The notes below the pieces were generated by a model. The model saw only the letters and a program-made list of their open reading frames with translations. It was not told the origin of the DNA and did no database searches. A DNA stretch of 64,000 nt from Deinococcus sp045062605. Its GTDB lineage: Bacteria; Deinococcota; Deinococci; Deinococcales; Deinococcaceae. Below are positions 42,536-54,631 of the stretch, in pieces (the first letter of the stretch is position 1; the number at the start of each line of letters is the position of its first letter). The stretch spans positions 1-64,000 of the forward strand of contig NZ_JBJGDW010000008.1 of the NCBI RefSeq assembly GCF_045062605.1, read 5' to 3'. Both the position numbers and the translations under genes were made by a program.

Positions 42536-42976
42536 ATGATGACCCGCGATAACCGTCTGTATCTGGCCTGGCTGGTGGCGCTGGCCGCCACGCTGGGCAG
42601 CCTGTACTTCAGCGAGGTTCAGGGCTTTCGCCCCTGCGTGCTGTGCTGGTATCAGCGCATCGCCATGTACCCGCTGGCGGTTATCCTGGGCGTCGCGGCG
42701 CTGGGCGCTGACCTGAAGATCCGGCGCTACGTGCTGCCGCTGGCGGCGGTGGGCTGGGGAGTGGCCCTGATCCAGAATCTGGAAGACTGGAACATCATTG
42801 CCACCCTCAAGGCGTGCAGCGCTCTGGTGGACCCCACCGTGGTGCCCTGCAACACCCCCTGGCCGATCTGGGGCGCGGGCGCACTGTCGGGCCTGAATCC
42901 GGTCCTGACCATTCCCGTGTTGAGCATGATCGCCTTCACCCTGATCATCGCGCTGCTGAGCTGGCGCAGAAGCTGA
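42536..42976 (+). CDS. dsbB: DsbB-family disulfide oxidoreductase
   Basis: 146 aa integral membrane protein, four segments. Cys34 and Cys37 in FRPCVLCWYQRIAMYP form the N-terminal redox pair and ACSALVDPTVVPC gives the second pair; the first loop matches DsbB/BdbC. It reoxidises the DsbA-like partner encoded just upstream, passing electrons to quinone. A terminator follows immediately at 42997-43031. Confidence 0.92.
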   Translation: MMTRDNRLYLAWLVALAATLGSLYFSEVQGFRPCVLCWYQRIAMYPLAVILGVAALGADLKIRRYVLPLAAVGWGVALIQNLEDWNIIATLKACSALVDPTVVPCNTPWPIWGAGALSGLNPVLTIPVLSMIAFTLIIALLSWRRS

Positions 42977-42996
42977 ACTTCAAAACTTCATCTCCC

Positions 42997-43031
42997 GAGC
43001 CACTGGAAGCGTCTTTTCCAGTGGCTCTTTT
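42997..43031 (+). terminator. Intrinsic terminator of the dsbA-dsbB operon
   Basis: 12-bp stem GAGCCACTGGAA / TTCCAGTGGCTC (42997-43008 / 43016-43027), 7-nt loop, then TTTT at 43028-43031. It lies directly before the next gene's ATG 43044. Confidence 0.9.
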
Positions 43032-43043
43032 CAGAGGCCATCC

Positions 43044-43853
43044 ATGAACACCTTCATCGTTCAGCCCGTCACTGCCGAAACCCTGCCCGATCTTGTCGCT
43101 CTGATTGTTGACCGGGAAGACGCCGCCGGACGCCTGAACTTCCTGCGCGAACGCCTTGCCGGGGGGCAGCTCAAGCTGGAGAACACGCTGATCCTGCGCT
43201 CGGATAAGGGTGTGGAGGGGCACGCGCTGATCAATGCCGTGCCTCAGATTCCAGTCTTTCCGCACCTTCGATCCGATGCGCCAGAAGAAGCGGTGAAAGC
43301 GCTGGCCCGCGCGATTCTCGACAGGGTTGGGCCTGGGCAGCAACTCCTTCTGGACAGCAATCTCGCCTCCCTCCAGGCTGCGCCGTTCGAGGCTGCCGGG
43401 TGGGTACTGGACAGTCGGCACGTCATGTACGAAACCGATTTGCGCGCTAGAACTTACCCGCTGGACCCACAGGCGCAGACCGTTGGCGCGGATCAACCCG
43501 AGATCCGCGAACTGTTGAAACAACTAGGTCAGCCAGACCTCGAAGTCTCAGACGGCTGGATGCTGATCGCCCTGCCCAGCGCAGATGGATTGACCGCCGC
43601 CCTGGGCGCAATTGGCCCCGGCGGACGCCTGGACACCGCCAGCATCAATCTGATCGGCGTGCTGCCGCCATCTCGTGGTCACGGCCTGGGCACGCGCCTG
43701 CACGCGCATCTGCTGGCGCTGGCGGCGCAGCAATTCGCCACCCATGCTGGCGGCACGGAGGCGGAGAATGCGGCCATGCGGCGTGTGTTCGAAAAGCACG
43801 GCTCACGGCTGGCTGCGACGCAGATGTATTTTGTGCAGAAGAATCAGGGCTGA
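43044..43853 (+). CDS. GNAT-family acetyltransferase, probably two-domain
   Basis: 269 aa. The C-terminal half has the acetyl-CoA pyrophosphate loop LPPSRGHGLGTRLH preceded by INLIGV and followed by ENAAMRRVFEKHGSRL, the classical GNAT motifs A and B. The N-terminal half (about residues 1-135) looks like a second, degenerate GNAT domain (GWVLDSRHVMYETDL). Substrate unknown. The start is 13 nt behind the upstream terminator's T-run. Confidence 0.8.
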   Translation: MNTFIVQPVTAETLPDLVALIVDREDAAGRLNFLRERLAGGQLKLENTLILRSDKGVEGHALINAVPQIPVFPHLRSDAPEEAVKALARAILDRVGPGQQLLLDSNLASLQAAPFEAAGWVLDSRHVMYETDLRARTYPLDPQAQTVGADQPEIRELLKQLGQPDLEVSDGWMLIALPSADGLTAALGAIGPGGRLDTASINLIGVLPPSRGHGLGTRLHAHLLALAAQQFATHAGGTEAENAAMRRVFEKHGSRLAATQMYFVQKNQG

Positions 43854-43865
43854 ACTGCTGAGTGC

Positions 43866-43894
43866 AAAAAAGCCCTCTCCACGGGGAAGAGGGC
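43866..43894 (-). terminator. Intrinsic terminator of the HRDC-protein gene
   Basis: GCCCTCT / AGAGGGC stem (43872-43878 / 43888-43894) followed on the minus strand by six Ts. Same module as 22729-22757. Confidence 0.82.
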
Positions 43895-43913
43895 CAGGTG
43901 TAGGGGCTTTGAT

Positions 43914-45680
<1,767 letters not shown>

Positions 45681-45883
45681 GCGCCCTATTGTGCCGCACG
45701 CGTGGCCTGGGGGCGGCATGTCCGCAGGGATGGGCGGGATCTGGCGGGAACGGTGAACCCCGCCCCACCTCTCGCCCAGTGCCGATCCCCGCAACGCCCC
45801 CTGCCCGCGCCCAGCCTTACAAACGCCGCTTACAAACGCTGTGGCCCACACGCGCCATGCTGTACGCCTACGGAGGTCACCAC

Positions 45884-47095
<1,212 letters not shown>

Positions 47096-47109
47096 GCGTT
47101 AACGGTAGA

Positions 47110-47142
47110 AGGCGGCGAGCGTGAAAGCTTGCCGCCTCTTTT
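47110..47142 (+). terminator. Terminator of the VWA gene
   Basis: Stem AGGCGGCGAGC / GCTTGCCGCCT (47110-47120 / 47127-47137) with one G-T pair, then CTTTTG. Confidence 0.75.
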
Positions 47143-47200
47143 GTGCTTCAGAGAAAAGAGGTGCAGACTGGCATTCACCGCGTCACAGGTCCCGGCGCCC

Positions 47201-47653
47201 TCAGACCGTCTTGATGTAGCGTGGCGGCTGAACACCGATCATGCGGGCCATCATCCAGACCTGACCCTTGTGATGCGCCTCATGCGTGTTGAGCATCTCC
47301 AGCAGGACGCCGATGGGCATTTCACGGCCCCCCAGGGCGGGGACGGTGCGGGTCAGGTCCTCGTCGCTGATGGCCTCGATGGCCGACACGGTGGTCTGGT
47401 GGGTCTGGCGCAGGCGTTCGCGGGCCTCTTCCATGCTGGCGCTGGGTGGGCCTGCTTCGCCCATGCCCTGCCCGGCGATCACGTTCAGAATGCGCCCTGC
47501 GCTTCCTGACAGGTGATCGGCCATGCCGATCAGGCTCATCCCGCCGTCCCAGGCCGCGAAGGCGCCCTGTTCAGCGGGCAGCAGGTCATAGAGGTCGATT
47601 AAAGCGGCGCGGTTGGCGGTGAACTGGCGGGCATATTGAACAGACTGGGACAT
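47201..47653 (-). CDS. DinB-family four-helix protein
   Basis: 150 aa. Metal-binding histidines of the DinB/YfiT fold are visible in MADHLSG (about residue 46) and HEAHHKGQ (about residue 124). The family was expanded in Deinococcus and named for damage induction in Bacillus; roles include thiol-dependent transfer reactions. TATGCT (47665-47660 on the minus strand) ends 6 nt before ATG 47653, a leaderless start; the longer open frame upstream is not needed. Confidence 0.86.
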   Translation of the reverse strand: MSQSVQYARQFTANRAALIDLYDLLPAEQGAFAAWDGGMSLIGMADHLSGSAGRILNVIAGQGMGEAGPPSASMEEARERLRQTHQTTVSAIEAISDEDLTRTVPALGGREMPIGVLLEMLNTHEAHHKGQVWMMARMIGVQPPRYIKTV

Positions 47654-47746
47654 GGAAAAAGCATAGCGCCCAGCCTGTTCTGCCCGGCGCAAGTCTGGAA
47701 GGGGCCGCCAGGAACGCATGGTATGTGCGTGCTCTCGTACTGGAGA

Positions 47747-47775
47747 AAATAAAAAAACCCCGCCAGAGACGAGAT
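47747..47775 (-). terminator. T-run terminator downstream of tRNA-Lys
   Basis: On the minus strand GGCGGGG is followed by T7 and ATTTTC. The stem is weak, so only the T-run after a GC-rich stretch is solid. Confidence 0.4.
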
Positions 47776-47780
47776 TGAGG

Positions 47781-47856
<76 letters not shown>

Positions 47857-47948
47857 GTATGCCGCCCTCCTACGGAGTGATTTGCAGCGGGGATGAGTAT
47901 ACGGAGGGCGGCCCTGGGTGTCAATGTCAAGCCGCCCTTCCACTAAAC

Positions 47949-49286
<1,338 letters not shown>

Positions 49287-49373
49287 GGGGGCAAATTACC
49301 ACGCCGGGGCGGGCGCTTTCAGTGAGGCTGGGAGAGCCGTGGCTCTGGGTTGCGACTTCGGGATTCTGCCCAG

Positions 49374-49661
49374 ATGGGCAAACTCGTGCGCGACCGCATT
49401 CTAGAGTTGTTCGGCGGTCAATCCAGGCCCCTGAACCCGGCTGACTTTCGCGCCGCCCCCCGCAACAAACTGGGGGAGGAGGAGGCCGAGTATCTGGAAT
49501 CCGGCGAAGTGCTGGAGCTGGCGGATGTGCTGGAAGTCATGTACGCGCTGGCGGAGTTGGACGGCGTGGGCAGGACTGAGCTGGAGGACTTGCAGGCGCA
49601 GAAGGCGGCGGAACGTGGCAGTTTCGCGGCCCGGCTGTGGTGGGAGCCGCCTTCTACTTGA
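49374..49661 (+). CDS. MazG-like nucleotide pyrophosphohydrolase
   Basis: 95 aa. Starts MGKLVRDRILELFG and has EEEAEYLES and ELADVLEVMYALAELDGV, the metal-binding helices of small phosphoribosyl-ATP-pyrophosphohydrolase-like / MazG-like proteins. Likely cleaves a non-canonical NTP. The start follows directly after ffh's divergent ATG region; its 3' end overlaps the convergent EamA gene by 8 nt. Confidence 0.8.
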   Translation: MGKLVRDRILELFGGQSRPLNPADFRAAPRNKLGEEEAEYLESGEVLELADVLEVMYALAELDGVGRTELEDLQAQKAAERGSFAARLWWEPPST

Positions 49662-50526
49662 GGCCCACCAGTAAGGTGCTGAGGATGGCCAGACCCACCC
49701 CCGCCCACTGCACGCCGCCCAGGCGCTCGCGATTCAGCAGCAGCGCCAGCAGCGTGGTCAACACGATGGACATGCTGCCCAGCACGGTCACGATGCTGTC
49801 TTCGCCGCGTCCCAGTCCCAGCGCAGTGACGAGAATCGCCCCGGTGGATAGCAACCCGGACCATCCAGCGTATTTCAGCGCTCCCGGCCCATCGGCGGGG
49901 CGGAGTCCAGTGCGGCGCTTCTGCCACACGCTCAGGGTGATGAAGGTGAAGACCAGCGTACACAGCCGCAGCATCCAGGTCGCCTGAACGCCGCCCACGC
50001 GGGGCGTGAGGCCGTAGCCGATCACAAAGAAGCATGCACCCAGCGTTACGGCGGCGAAGATGGCCCACCACGCGCCCTGAATCTGCGCCGGGGTGGACTG
50101 GAATCCCTCTGCCTTCTGCGGCAGCGAGACCAGAATTACCGCCACCAGCACGCCCAGCAGGCCCAGGCCGGTCATTAGACTCAACCGCTCGCCGCTGAGC
50201 CACGCCAGCGCGGTGGTCACGGCCCCGTAGCTGCCCATAATCGGGGCCACCACCGCCAGTTGCCCCAATCCCAGCGACTGGTAAAAGGCCAGTCCGCCCG
50301 CCGTCATCAGCGTGGACGCGCCCAGTGCCCAGGCCCACGCTGGCGCGTCGGTGGGAAACAGACCTGTTCTCGTGACCACCAGAAAGACCAGCAGCGCCGC
50401 CACGCCGAAGCCCTGCGCCGCGAAAGACGCCCGCATGGCTCCCATCCGCCGCGAGGCCGGTTGCGCCAGATAGTCCGCGAAGCCCCACGCCAGCGCCGCC
50501 AGCAGGCCAAGAACCACGCCGCTCAT
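49654..50526 (-). CDS. EamA/DMT-family transporter
   Basis: 290 aa, ten membrane segments in two EamA repeats. First repeat begins MSGVVLGLLAALAWGFADYL; second ends LGGVQWAGVGLAILSTLLVGLK, both with the typical proline/glycine pattern. Members of the drug/metabolite transporter superfamily export amino acids or metabolites; substrate unknown. Divergent from the thiolase gene and its operator. Confidence 0.85.
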   Translation of the reverse strand: MSGVVLGLLAALAWGFADYLAQPASRRMGAMRASFAAQGFGVAALLVFLVVTRTGLFPTDAPAWAWALGASTLMTAGGLAFYQSLGLGQLAVVAPIMGSYGAVTTALAWLSGERLSLMTGLGLLGVLVAVILVSLPQKAEGFQSTPAQIQGAWWAIFAAVTLGACFFVIGYGLTPRVGGVQATWMLRLCTLVFTFITLSVWQKRRTGLRPADGPGALKYAGWSGLLSTGAILVTALGLGRGEDSIVTVLGSMSIVLTTLLALLLNRERLGGVQWAGVGLAILSTLLVGLK

Positions 50527-50568
50527 TGATCCATGAAGTCCAGGCCCATCGGCAGAGGATAGCGGGCA

Positions 50569-50613
50569 TTGACATTTTCTACCTAACGCCCGTTAGGCTG
50601 GCCGCGCTATCCT
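50569..50613 (+). promoter_or_regulatory. Thiolase promoter region
   Basis: TATCCT (50608-50613) ends 7 nt before ATG 50621, the leaderless -10. The operator palindrome at 50582-50597 covers the expected -35 position. A consensus TTGACA also sits at 50569-50574 with TAGGCT 19 bp later as an alternative, so two overlapping promoters are possible. Confidence 0.5.
50582..50597. promoter_or_regulatory. PaaR-type TetR-family operator
   Basis: Perfect palindrome CCTAACG-CC-CGTTAGG. It contains the form CNAACGNNCGTTNG, which I recall as the site reported for Thermus PaaR, a TetR-family repressor of phenylacetyl-CoA degradation that responds to phenylacetyl-CoA. It overlaps the -35 of the thiolase promoter. 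The repressor gene is not in the window. Confidence 0.65.
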
Positions 50614-50620
50614 GCCTGTC

Positions 50621-51802
50621 ATGAGCAAAGCAGTGATCGTGGCGGCGTCTCGCACGCCGACGGGCAAGTTTTTGGGGGCGCTGGCAGACGTCAGCGCCGT
50701 GGAGCTGGGCAGCATCACGCTGGCCGAAACCCTGCGCCGTTCGGGCCTCCCGGCGGATGTGATTGAGGAAGTCATCATGGGTCAGGTGGTGCAGGCCGGA
50801 AGCGGGCAGAACCCGGCCCGGCACGCGGCCCTGAAGGCGGGTCTGAGAAACGAGGTCGGCGCACTGACGATCAATAAGGTCTGCGGCAGCGGCCTGAAAG
50901 CCGTGATTCTGGCCGCCCAGAGCGTCCGCGCGGGCGATCAGTCGGCGGTGCTGGCGGGCGGCATGGAAAGCATGAGCAACGCGCCGTACCTGCTACCGGG
51001 GGCCAGAAAGGGCTACCGCCTGGGCCACGCGCAGGTGCTGGACGCCAACATGCAGGACGGGTTGTGGTGCAGCATCAACGACGAGGGCATGGGCCTGACC
51101 GGCGAGCGCGTGGCCGACAAGTACGGCATTGGGCGCGAGGAACAGGACGCCTACGCCACCCGCAGTCACCAGCGAGCGATTGCCGCGCAGCAGGCCGGAC
51201 GCTTTGCGGATGAGATCGTCCCCGTGACCGTCAAGGGCCGCAAGGGCGACACCGTAGTGGACACCGACGAGGGGCCACGCAGCGACACCAGCCCCGAGAC
51301 GCTGGCCCGCCTGAAACCTGCTTTCAAGACAGACGGCTCCGTGACGGCTGGAAATGCCCCCGGCCTGAATGACGCCGCCGCCAGCCTCCTGATCATGTCC
51401 GAGGAAGCCGCCGCCGTCCACGGCCTGACCCCCCTGGCCGAGATCGTGGATTACGCGACGGGTGGTCTGGCCCCCGAATGGGTCATGATGACCCCCGTTC
51501 CCGCCACCAACAAGCTGCTGCAAAAGCTGGGCTGGGCTGCTGCAGACGTGGACCTGTGGGAACTCAACGAGGCATTCAGCGTCCAGAGCATCGCTGTCAT
51601 GAACGAGCTGGGCCTGGACCCGGAAAAAGTCAATGTCAATGGCGGCGCGGTGGCGCTGGGCCACCCGATTGGCGCGTCGGGCGCGCGGATTCTGGTCACG
51701 CTGCTGCACGCCATGAAGCAGCAGGACAAGGAAACGGGCATTGCCACCCTGTGCATGGGCGGGGGCAATGGGCTGGCGCTGGCCGTCAAGCGGGTAGGCT
51801 AG
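50621..51802 (+). CDS. atoB: Acetyl-CoA C-acetyltransferase (thiolase II)
   Basis: 393 aa. Condenses or cleaves acetyl-CoA/acetoacetyl-CoA. Nucleophile Cys88 in NKVCGSGLKAV, the GHPIGASGARI His loop and the second Cys in CMGGGNGLA (usually CIGGG.G) are in place. First gene of a likely operon with the YciI-like, AT-rich and dehydrogenase genes behind the operator at 50582-50597. In combination with the 3-hydroxybutyryl-CoA dehydrogenase it suggests short-chain acyl-CoA or PHB-type metabolism. Confidence 0.93.
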   Translation: MSKAVIVAASRTPTGKFLGALADVSAVELGSITLAETLRRSGLPADVIEEVIMGQVVQAGSGQNPARHAALKAGLRNEVGALTINKVCGSGLKAVILAAQSVRAGDQSAVLAGGMESMSNAPYLLPGARKGYRLGHAQVLDANMQDGLWCSINDEGMGLTGERVADKYGIGREEQDAYATRSHQRAIAAQQAGRFADEIVPVTVKGRKGDTVVDTDEGPRSDTSPETLARLKPAFKTDGSVTAGNAPGLNDAAASLLIMSEEAAAVHGLTPLAEIVDYATGGLAPEWVMMTPVPATNKLLQKLGWAAADVDLWELNEAFSVQSIAVMNELGLDPEKVNVNGGAVALGHPIGASGARILVTLLHAMKQQDKETGIATLCMGGGNGLALAVKRVG

Positions 51803-51805
51803 GGC

Positions 51806-52120
51806 ATGTCGCAACCCACCCTCTGGATCATTGAAAGCCGCTATACCAAATCCGGCGACGAGTTGGCCGCCGTCACGCCCCGCCACCGCGAATGGCTGGA
51901 TCAGCATTACCGTTCGGGCGTGTTCCTGACCTCCGGGCGCAAGCTGGACAATACCGGCGGCGTGCTGGTGGCGCAGGCCGAGAGCGAGGAACAACTCCGC
52001 GACATCTTCAGGGACGATCCCTTTGTGCTGGAAGGCTGCTCGGAGTACGCCTTCACGCCGTTCACGCCCGTCAAGCGCGGGCGGGCGCTGGAGCTTGTGG
52101 GCGTGGCTTTGGTGGAGTGA
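51806..52120 (+). CDS. YciI-like protein
   Basis: 104 aa, YCII-related domain. HREWLDQHYRSGVFLTSGRK with the conserved His/Asp-type arrangement and DPFVLEGCSEYAFTPFTPVKRG match the fold of YciI proteins (dimeric ferredoxin-like, suggested muconolactone-type chemistry). ATG 51806 is 4 nt after the thiolase stop. Function unknown. Confidence 0.85.
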   Translation: MSQPTLWIIESRYTKSGDELAAVTPRHREWLDQHYRSGVFLTSGRKLDNTGGVLVAQAESEEQLRDIFRDDPFVLEGCSEYAFTPFTPVKRGRALELVGVALVE

Positions 52121-52121
52121 G

Positions 52122-52559
52122 ATGTACGAGGCCCAATTTTTGGTGCCAGAGGACTACGAAAATACAAGCTCAGAACAATTCCTGGGAGTGTATCGTGGTC
52201 AGTTTGAGGAAGATGCTGATTTACAGATTGGATTGCGTCGCTTCGGCTCTCTGGCTTACCTGATGCAACAGCTTGGTCTTGTTGCAGAACTTCCGAAATC
52301 GGAAAGTCACTTCCAAGATATTCAATTGGGTTTGATAGACGACGATAACGGGGAAAAGATTAGCGATGTTGTGAAAATTTTCGACAATAATGCATGGCCC
52401 AAAACAGTTGTTGACATTCTGAACGCCCCTGCAACTTCAATTGAGATGAATTTAGATTTCGTGTCTCAAACATGGTGTCGGATTGATGTGCAGGATGAAG
52501 TCTACGTAGCTACTGGAGAGCGGCGCTGGCTGCTCATCCACTGGTTCAGCACCGCATAA
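52122..52559 (+). CDS. AT-rich gene of unknown function inserted in the operon
   Basis: 145 aa starting one base after the YciI stop and ending 10 nt before the dehydrogenase. Its codons (AAT, TTA, GAA, TTT, ATA) are much AT-richer than every neighbour, marking it as recently acquired. The protein is acidic (QFEEDADLQIGLRRF, IDDDNGEKISDVVKIF) and compact, with no signal peptide. An immunity-protein-like role is one possibility by composition, but no family is recognised. Confidence 0.65.
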   Translation: MYEAQFLVPEDYENTSSEQFLGVYRGQFEEDADLQIGLRRFGSLAYLMQQLGLVAELPKSESHFQDIQLGLIDDDNGEKISDVVKIFDNNAWPKTVVDILNAPATSIEMNLDFVSQTWCRIDVQDEVYVATGERRWLLIHWFSTA

Positions 52560-52569
52560 GGAGCGACAC

Positions 52570-53406
52570 ATGAAATTCGGAGTTATCGGAGCAGGGCAGA
52601 TGGGCGGCGGCATCGCGCAGGTGGCCGCGCAGAGTGGATTCGACGTGATCGTGCAGGATGTTGAGCAGGAATATCTTGACCGGGGCCGGGGCGTCATCGA
52701 AAAGAGCCTCACCAAGTTGCACGAGAAGGGCAAGCTCAGCGACGCGCCCGCCGACGTGCTGGGACGCATCAAATTCACCACGCATATGCAGGACTTTGCC
52801 GACTGTGATCTGGTGGTGGAAGCCATCGTGGAAAATCAGGCGGTCAAGAACGCCCTGTTCGAGCAACTGGGGCAGATCGTTAAACCCTCGGGCATCCTCG
52901 CCAGCAACACCAGTTCTATTCCCATCACGGCGCTGGCCTCAGCGTCGGGCCGCCCGGACCGTTTTATCGGCATGCACTTTATGAACCCGGTGCCGCTGAT
53001 GGCCCTGGTGGAGGTGATTCGCGGCTACGCCACCAGCGACGAGACGGCGCAATTTGTCACGGAGACCACCGAAAAGATGGGCAAGACGCCCCTGACCTGC
53101 AACGACTTCCCCGGCTTCGTGTCCAACCGCATCCTGATGCCCATGCTCAACGAGGCCATCCAGTGCGTCATGGAAGGCGTGGCCGAACCTGAAGCCATCG
53201 ACGGCATCATGAAACTGGGCATGAATCATCCGATGGGACCGCTGACGCTGGCGGATTTCATCGGCCTGGACACCTGCCTGAGCATCATGGAAGTGCTGCA
53301 TACGGGCCTGGGAGACGACAAATACCGCCCCTCGCCGCTACTGCGGAAGATGGTGCAGGCTGGGCTGCTGGGCCGCAAGAGCGGGGAAGGTTTTTATAAG
53401 TATTGA
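52570..53406 (+). CDS. hbd: 3-Hydroxybutyryl-CoA dehydrogenase
   Basis: 278 aa. NAD-binding GAGQMGGGIAQVAAQSG at residue 7, substrate loop NTSSIPIT, MHFMNPVPLM with the catalytic His, and the FPGFVSNRILMPMLNEAI helix of the C-terminal domain. Oxidises 3-hydroxyacyl-CoA; the same fold serves as PaaH in phenylacetate degradation, which would fit the PaaR-type operator upstream. AAGGAG precedes ATG 52570. Confidence 0.92.
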   Translation: MKFGVIGAGQMGGGIAQVAAQSGFDVIVQDVEQEYLDRGRGVIEKSLTKLHEKGKLSDAPADVLGRIKFTTHMQDFADCDLVVEAIVENQAVKNALFEQLGQIVKPSGILASNTSSIPITALASASGRPDRFIGMHFMNPVPLMALVEVIRGYATSDETAQFVTETTEKMGKTPLTCNDFPGFVSNRILMPMLNEAIQCVMEGVAEPEAIDGIMKLGMNHPMGPLTLADFIGLDTCLSIMEVLHTGLGDDKYRPSPLLRKMVQAGLLGRKSGEGFYKY

Positions 53407-53490
53407 GATAAAGCATGGTGGGTGGTTCTGCCTTGCCCGTATCTAAAGGTCTCATCATTTCAGGTGATGGAATGGTCAGGGTGTCCGGCC

Positions 53491-53496
53491 TATGCT
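53491..53496 (+). promoter_or_regulatory. -10 box TATGCT, leaderless promoter
   Basis: TATGCT ends 5 nt before ATG 53502 and decides this start over an in-frame start at 53415. Confidence 0.45.
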
Positions 53497-53501
53497 GTGG
53501 T

Positions 53502-53753
53502 ATGAACGTCACCCGCCATTTCAGCGATACGCGGACGGACCAGGGCCGCGTCCGCTTTCTGCTGACCGCTGGCCGTGCTTGCCTGATGGCGGAGGGGCCG
53601 GGCTGGACGCACCGCAGCGCCCACACCACGCTGACCGACGCCGCGACTTTCCTGGCGGTTCTGCCCCGTCTGGGCGGCGAACTCTACCGTCAGGCGCTGG
53701 ATGATCTGGAACAGCAACTGGCCTTCGAGCGCAGTTATCCCGGCGCGGCGTAG
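53502..53753 (+). CDS. Small protein of unknown function
   Basis: 83 aa. No signal peptide; begins MNVTRHFSDTRTDQGRVRFLLTAG and ends in a charged helix (LYRQALDDLEQQLAFERSY). The short beta part followed by one amphipathic helix has no family I recognise. Its own TATGCT promoter and a terminator at 53781-53809 define a single-gene unit. Confidence 0.6.
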   Translation: MNVTRHFSDTRTDQGRVRFLLTAGRACLMAEGPGWTHRSAHTTLTDAATFLAVLPRLGGELYRQALDDLEQQLAFERSYPGAA

Positions 53754-53780
53754 ACCGAGGACACTCAACCTCCACTTCTT

Positions 53781-53809
53781 CATCCGTCATCCATCCGACG
53801 GATGTTTTT
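53781..53809 (+). terminator. Intrinsic terminator
   Basis: Stem CATCCGTC / GACGGATG (53781-53788 / 53797-53804), 8-nt loop, then T5. Confidence 0.88.
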
Positions 53810-53821
53810 GTGGTGGCCCCG

Positions 53822-53827
53822 TATGAT
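53822..53827 (+). promoter_or_regulatory. -10 box TATGAT, leaderless TspO promoter
   Basis: TATGAT ends 5 nt before ATG 53833, directly after the preceding terminator. Confidence 0.5.
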
Positions 53828-53832
53828 CGGGC

Positions 53833-54585
53833 ATGACTGGAATAGCCCGGCAGGTGACGCTCGTGTTGGCGACTGTGCTGACCCTGGTAATGAACTACCT
53901 CAGCAACGCGCTGCCGCTGTTTGGCAACTCTAACGGACAGATCAGCGATTCGCTGCCCAACGCCTTCACGCCCGCCGGGCTGACCTTTGCGGTGTGGGGG
54001 CCGATTTTCCTGGGGCTGGCCGTGTTCGCGGTGTATCAGGCTTTGCCCGCCCAGCGTGGTCCCCGTTATGACCGCCTGTTCTGGCCCTATCTGCTGGGCA
54101 ACCTGCTGAACGTGGCGTGGCTGTTTGCCTTCCAGAGCCTGAACTTCGGCATCAGCGTGGTGATCATGTTGCTGCTGCTGGGAACCCTGATTTCGCTATA
54201 CCTGATGGTGCGCGGCCTGCAACCCCTGAGCGGCGAGTTCTGGGCCTTGCAGGTTCCGGCCAGCCTGTACCTCGCCTGGATCAGCGTGGCGACGATGGCG
54301 AATGTCACGGCGTTTCTGGTCAGTGCGGGCGTGACGGCTGGCGTGCTGGGCATCGGCGCGCAACTGTGGTCCGCGCTGCTGGTGGTGATCGCGGGGCTGG
54401 TGGGCACCTTCTTCCTGCTGCGTTACCGCGATTATGCGTTTGCTGCCGTGTTGCTGTGGGCCTTCCTGGGCGTGTATCTGGCCCGCCCGGACACGCTGCT
54501 GGTGGCCGTGGGCGTGATCGTTGGGGCCGTGCTGGTGGTCATGGCTGGCCTGCGCGCCCTGCGTCACGGGAGAATGGCGCTGTAG
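53833..54585 (+). CDS. tspO: TspO/MBR family membrane protein
   Basis: 250 aa, seven or so hydrophobic segments; the N-terminal part has FTPAGLTFAVWGPIFLGLAVF and LGNLLNVAWLFAFQSLNFG, the TspO/MBR (translocator protein) signature. Classic TspO has about 160 aa and five helices, so this is a longer variant with extra C-terminal helices (VLLWAFLGVYLARPDTLLVAVG). Proposed to bind tetrapyrroles and control stress responses. Confidence 0.75.
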   Translation: MTGIARQVTLVLATVLTLVMNYLSNALPLFGNSNGQISDSLPNAFTPAGLTFAVWGPIFLGLAVFAVYQALPAQRGPRYDRLFWPYLLGNLLNVAWLFAFQSLNFGISVVIMLLLLGTLISLYLMVRGLQPLSGEFWALQVPASLYLAWISVATMANVTAFLVSAGVTAGVLGIGAQLWSALLVVIAGLVGTFFLLRYRDYAFAAVLLWAFLGVYLARPDTLLVAVGVIVGAVLVVMAGLRALRHGRMAL

Positions 54586-54618
54586 TGCATCCCCGGGTGT
54601 CTAGCGTCCGCGCATTGC

Positions 54619-54624
54619 TACACT
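54619..54624 (+). promoter_or_regulatory. -10 box TACACT, leaderless promoter
   Basis: TACACT ends 7 nt before ATG 54632. Confidence 0.45.
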
Positions 54625-54631
54625 GACCACA

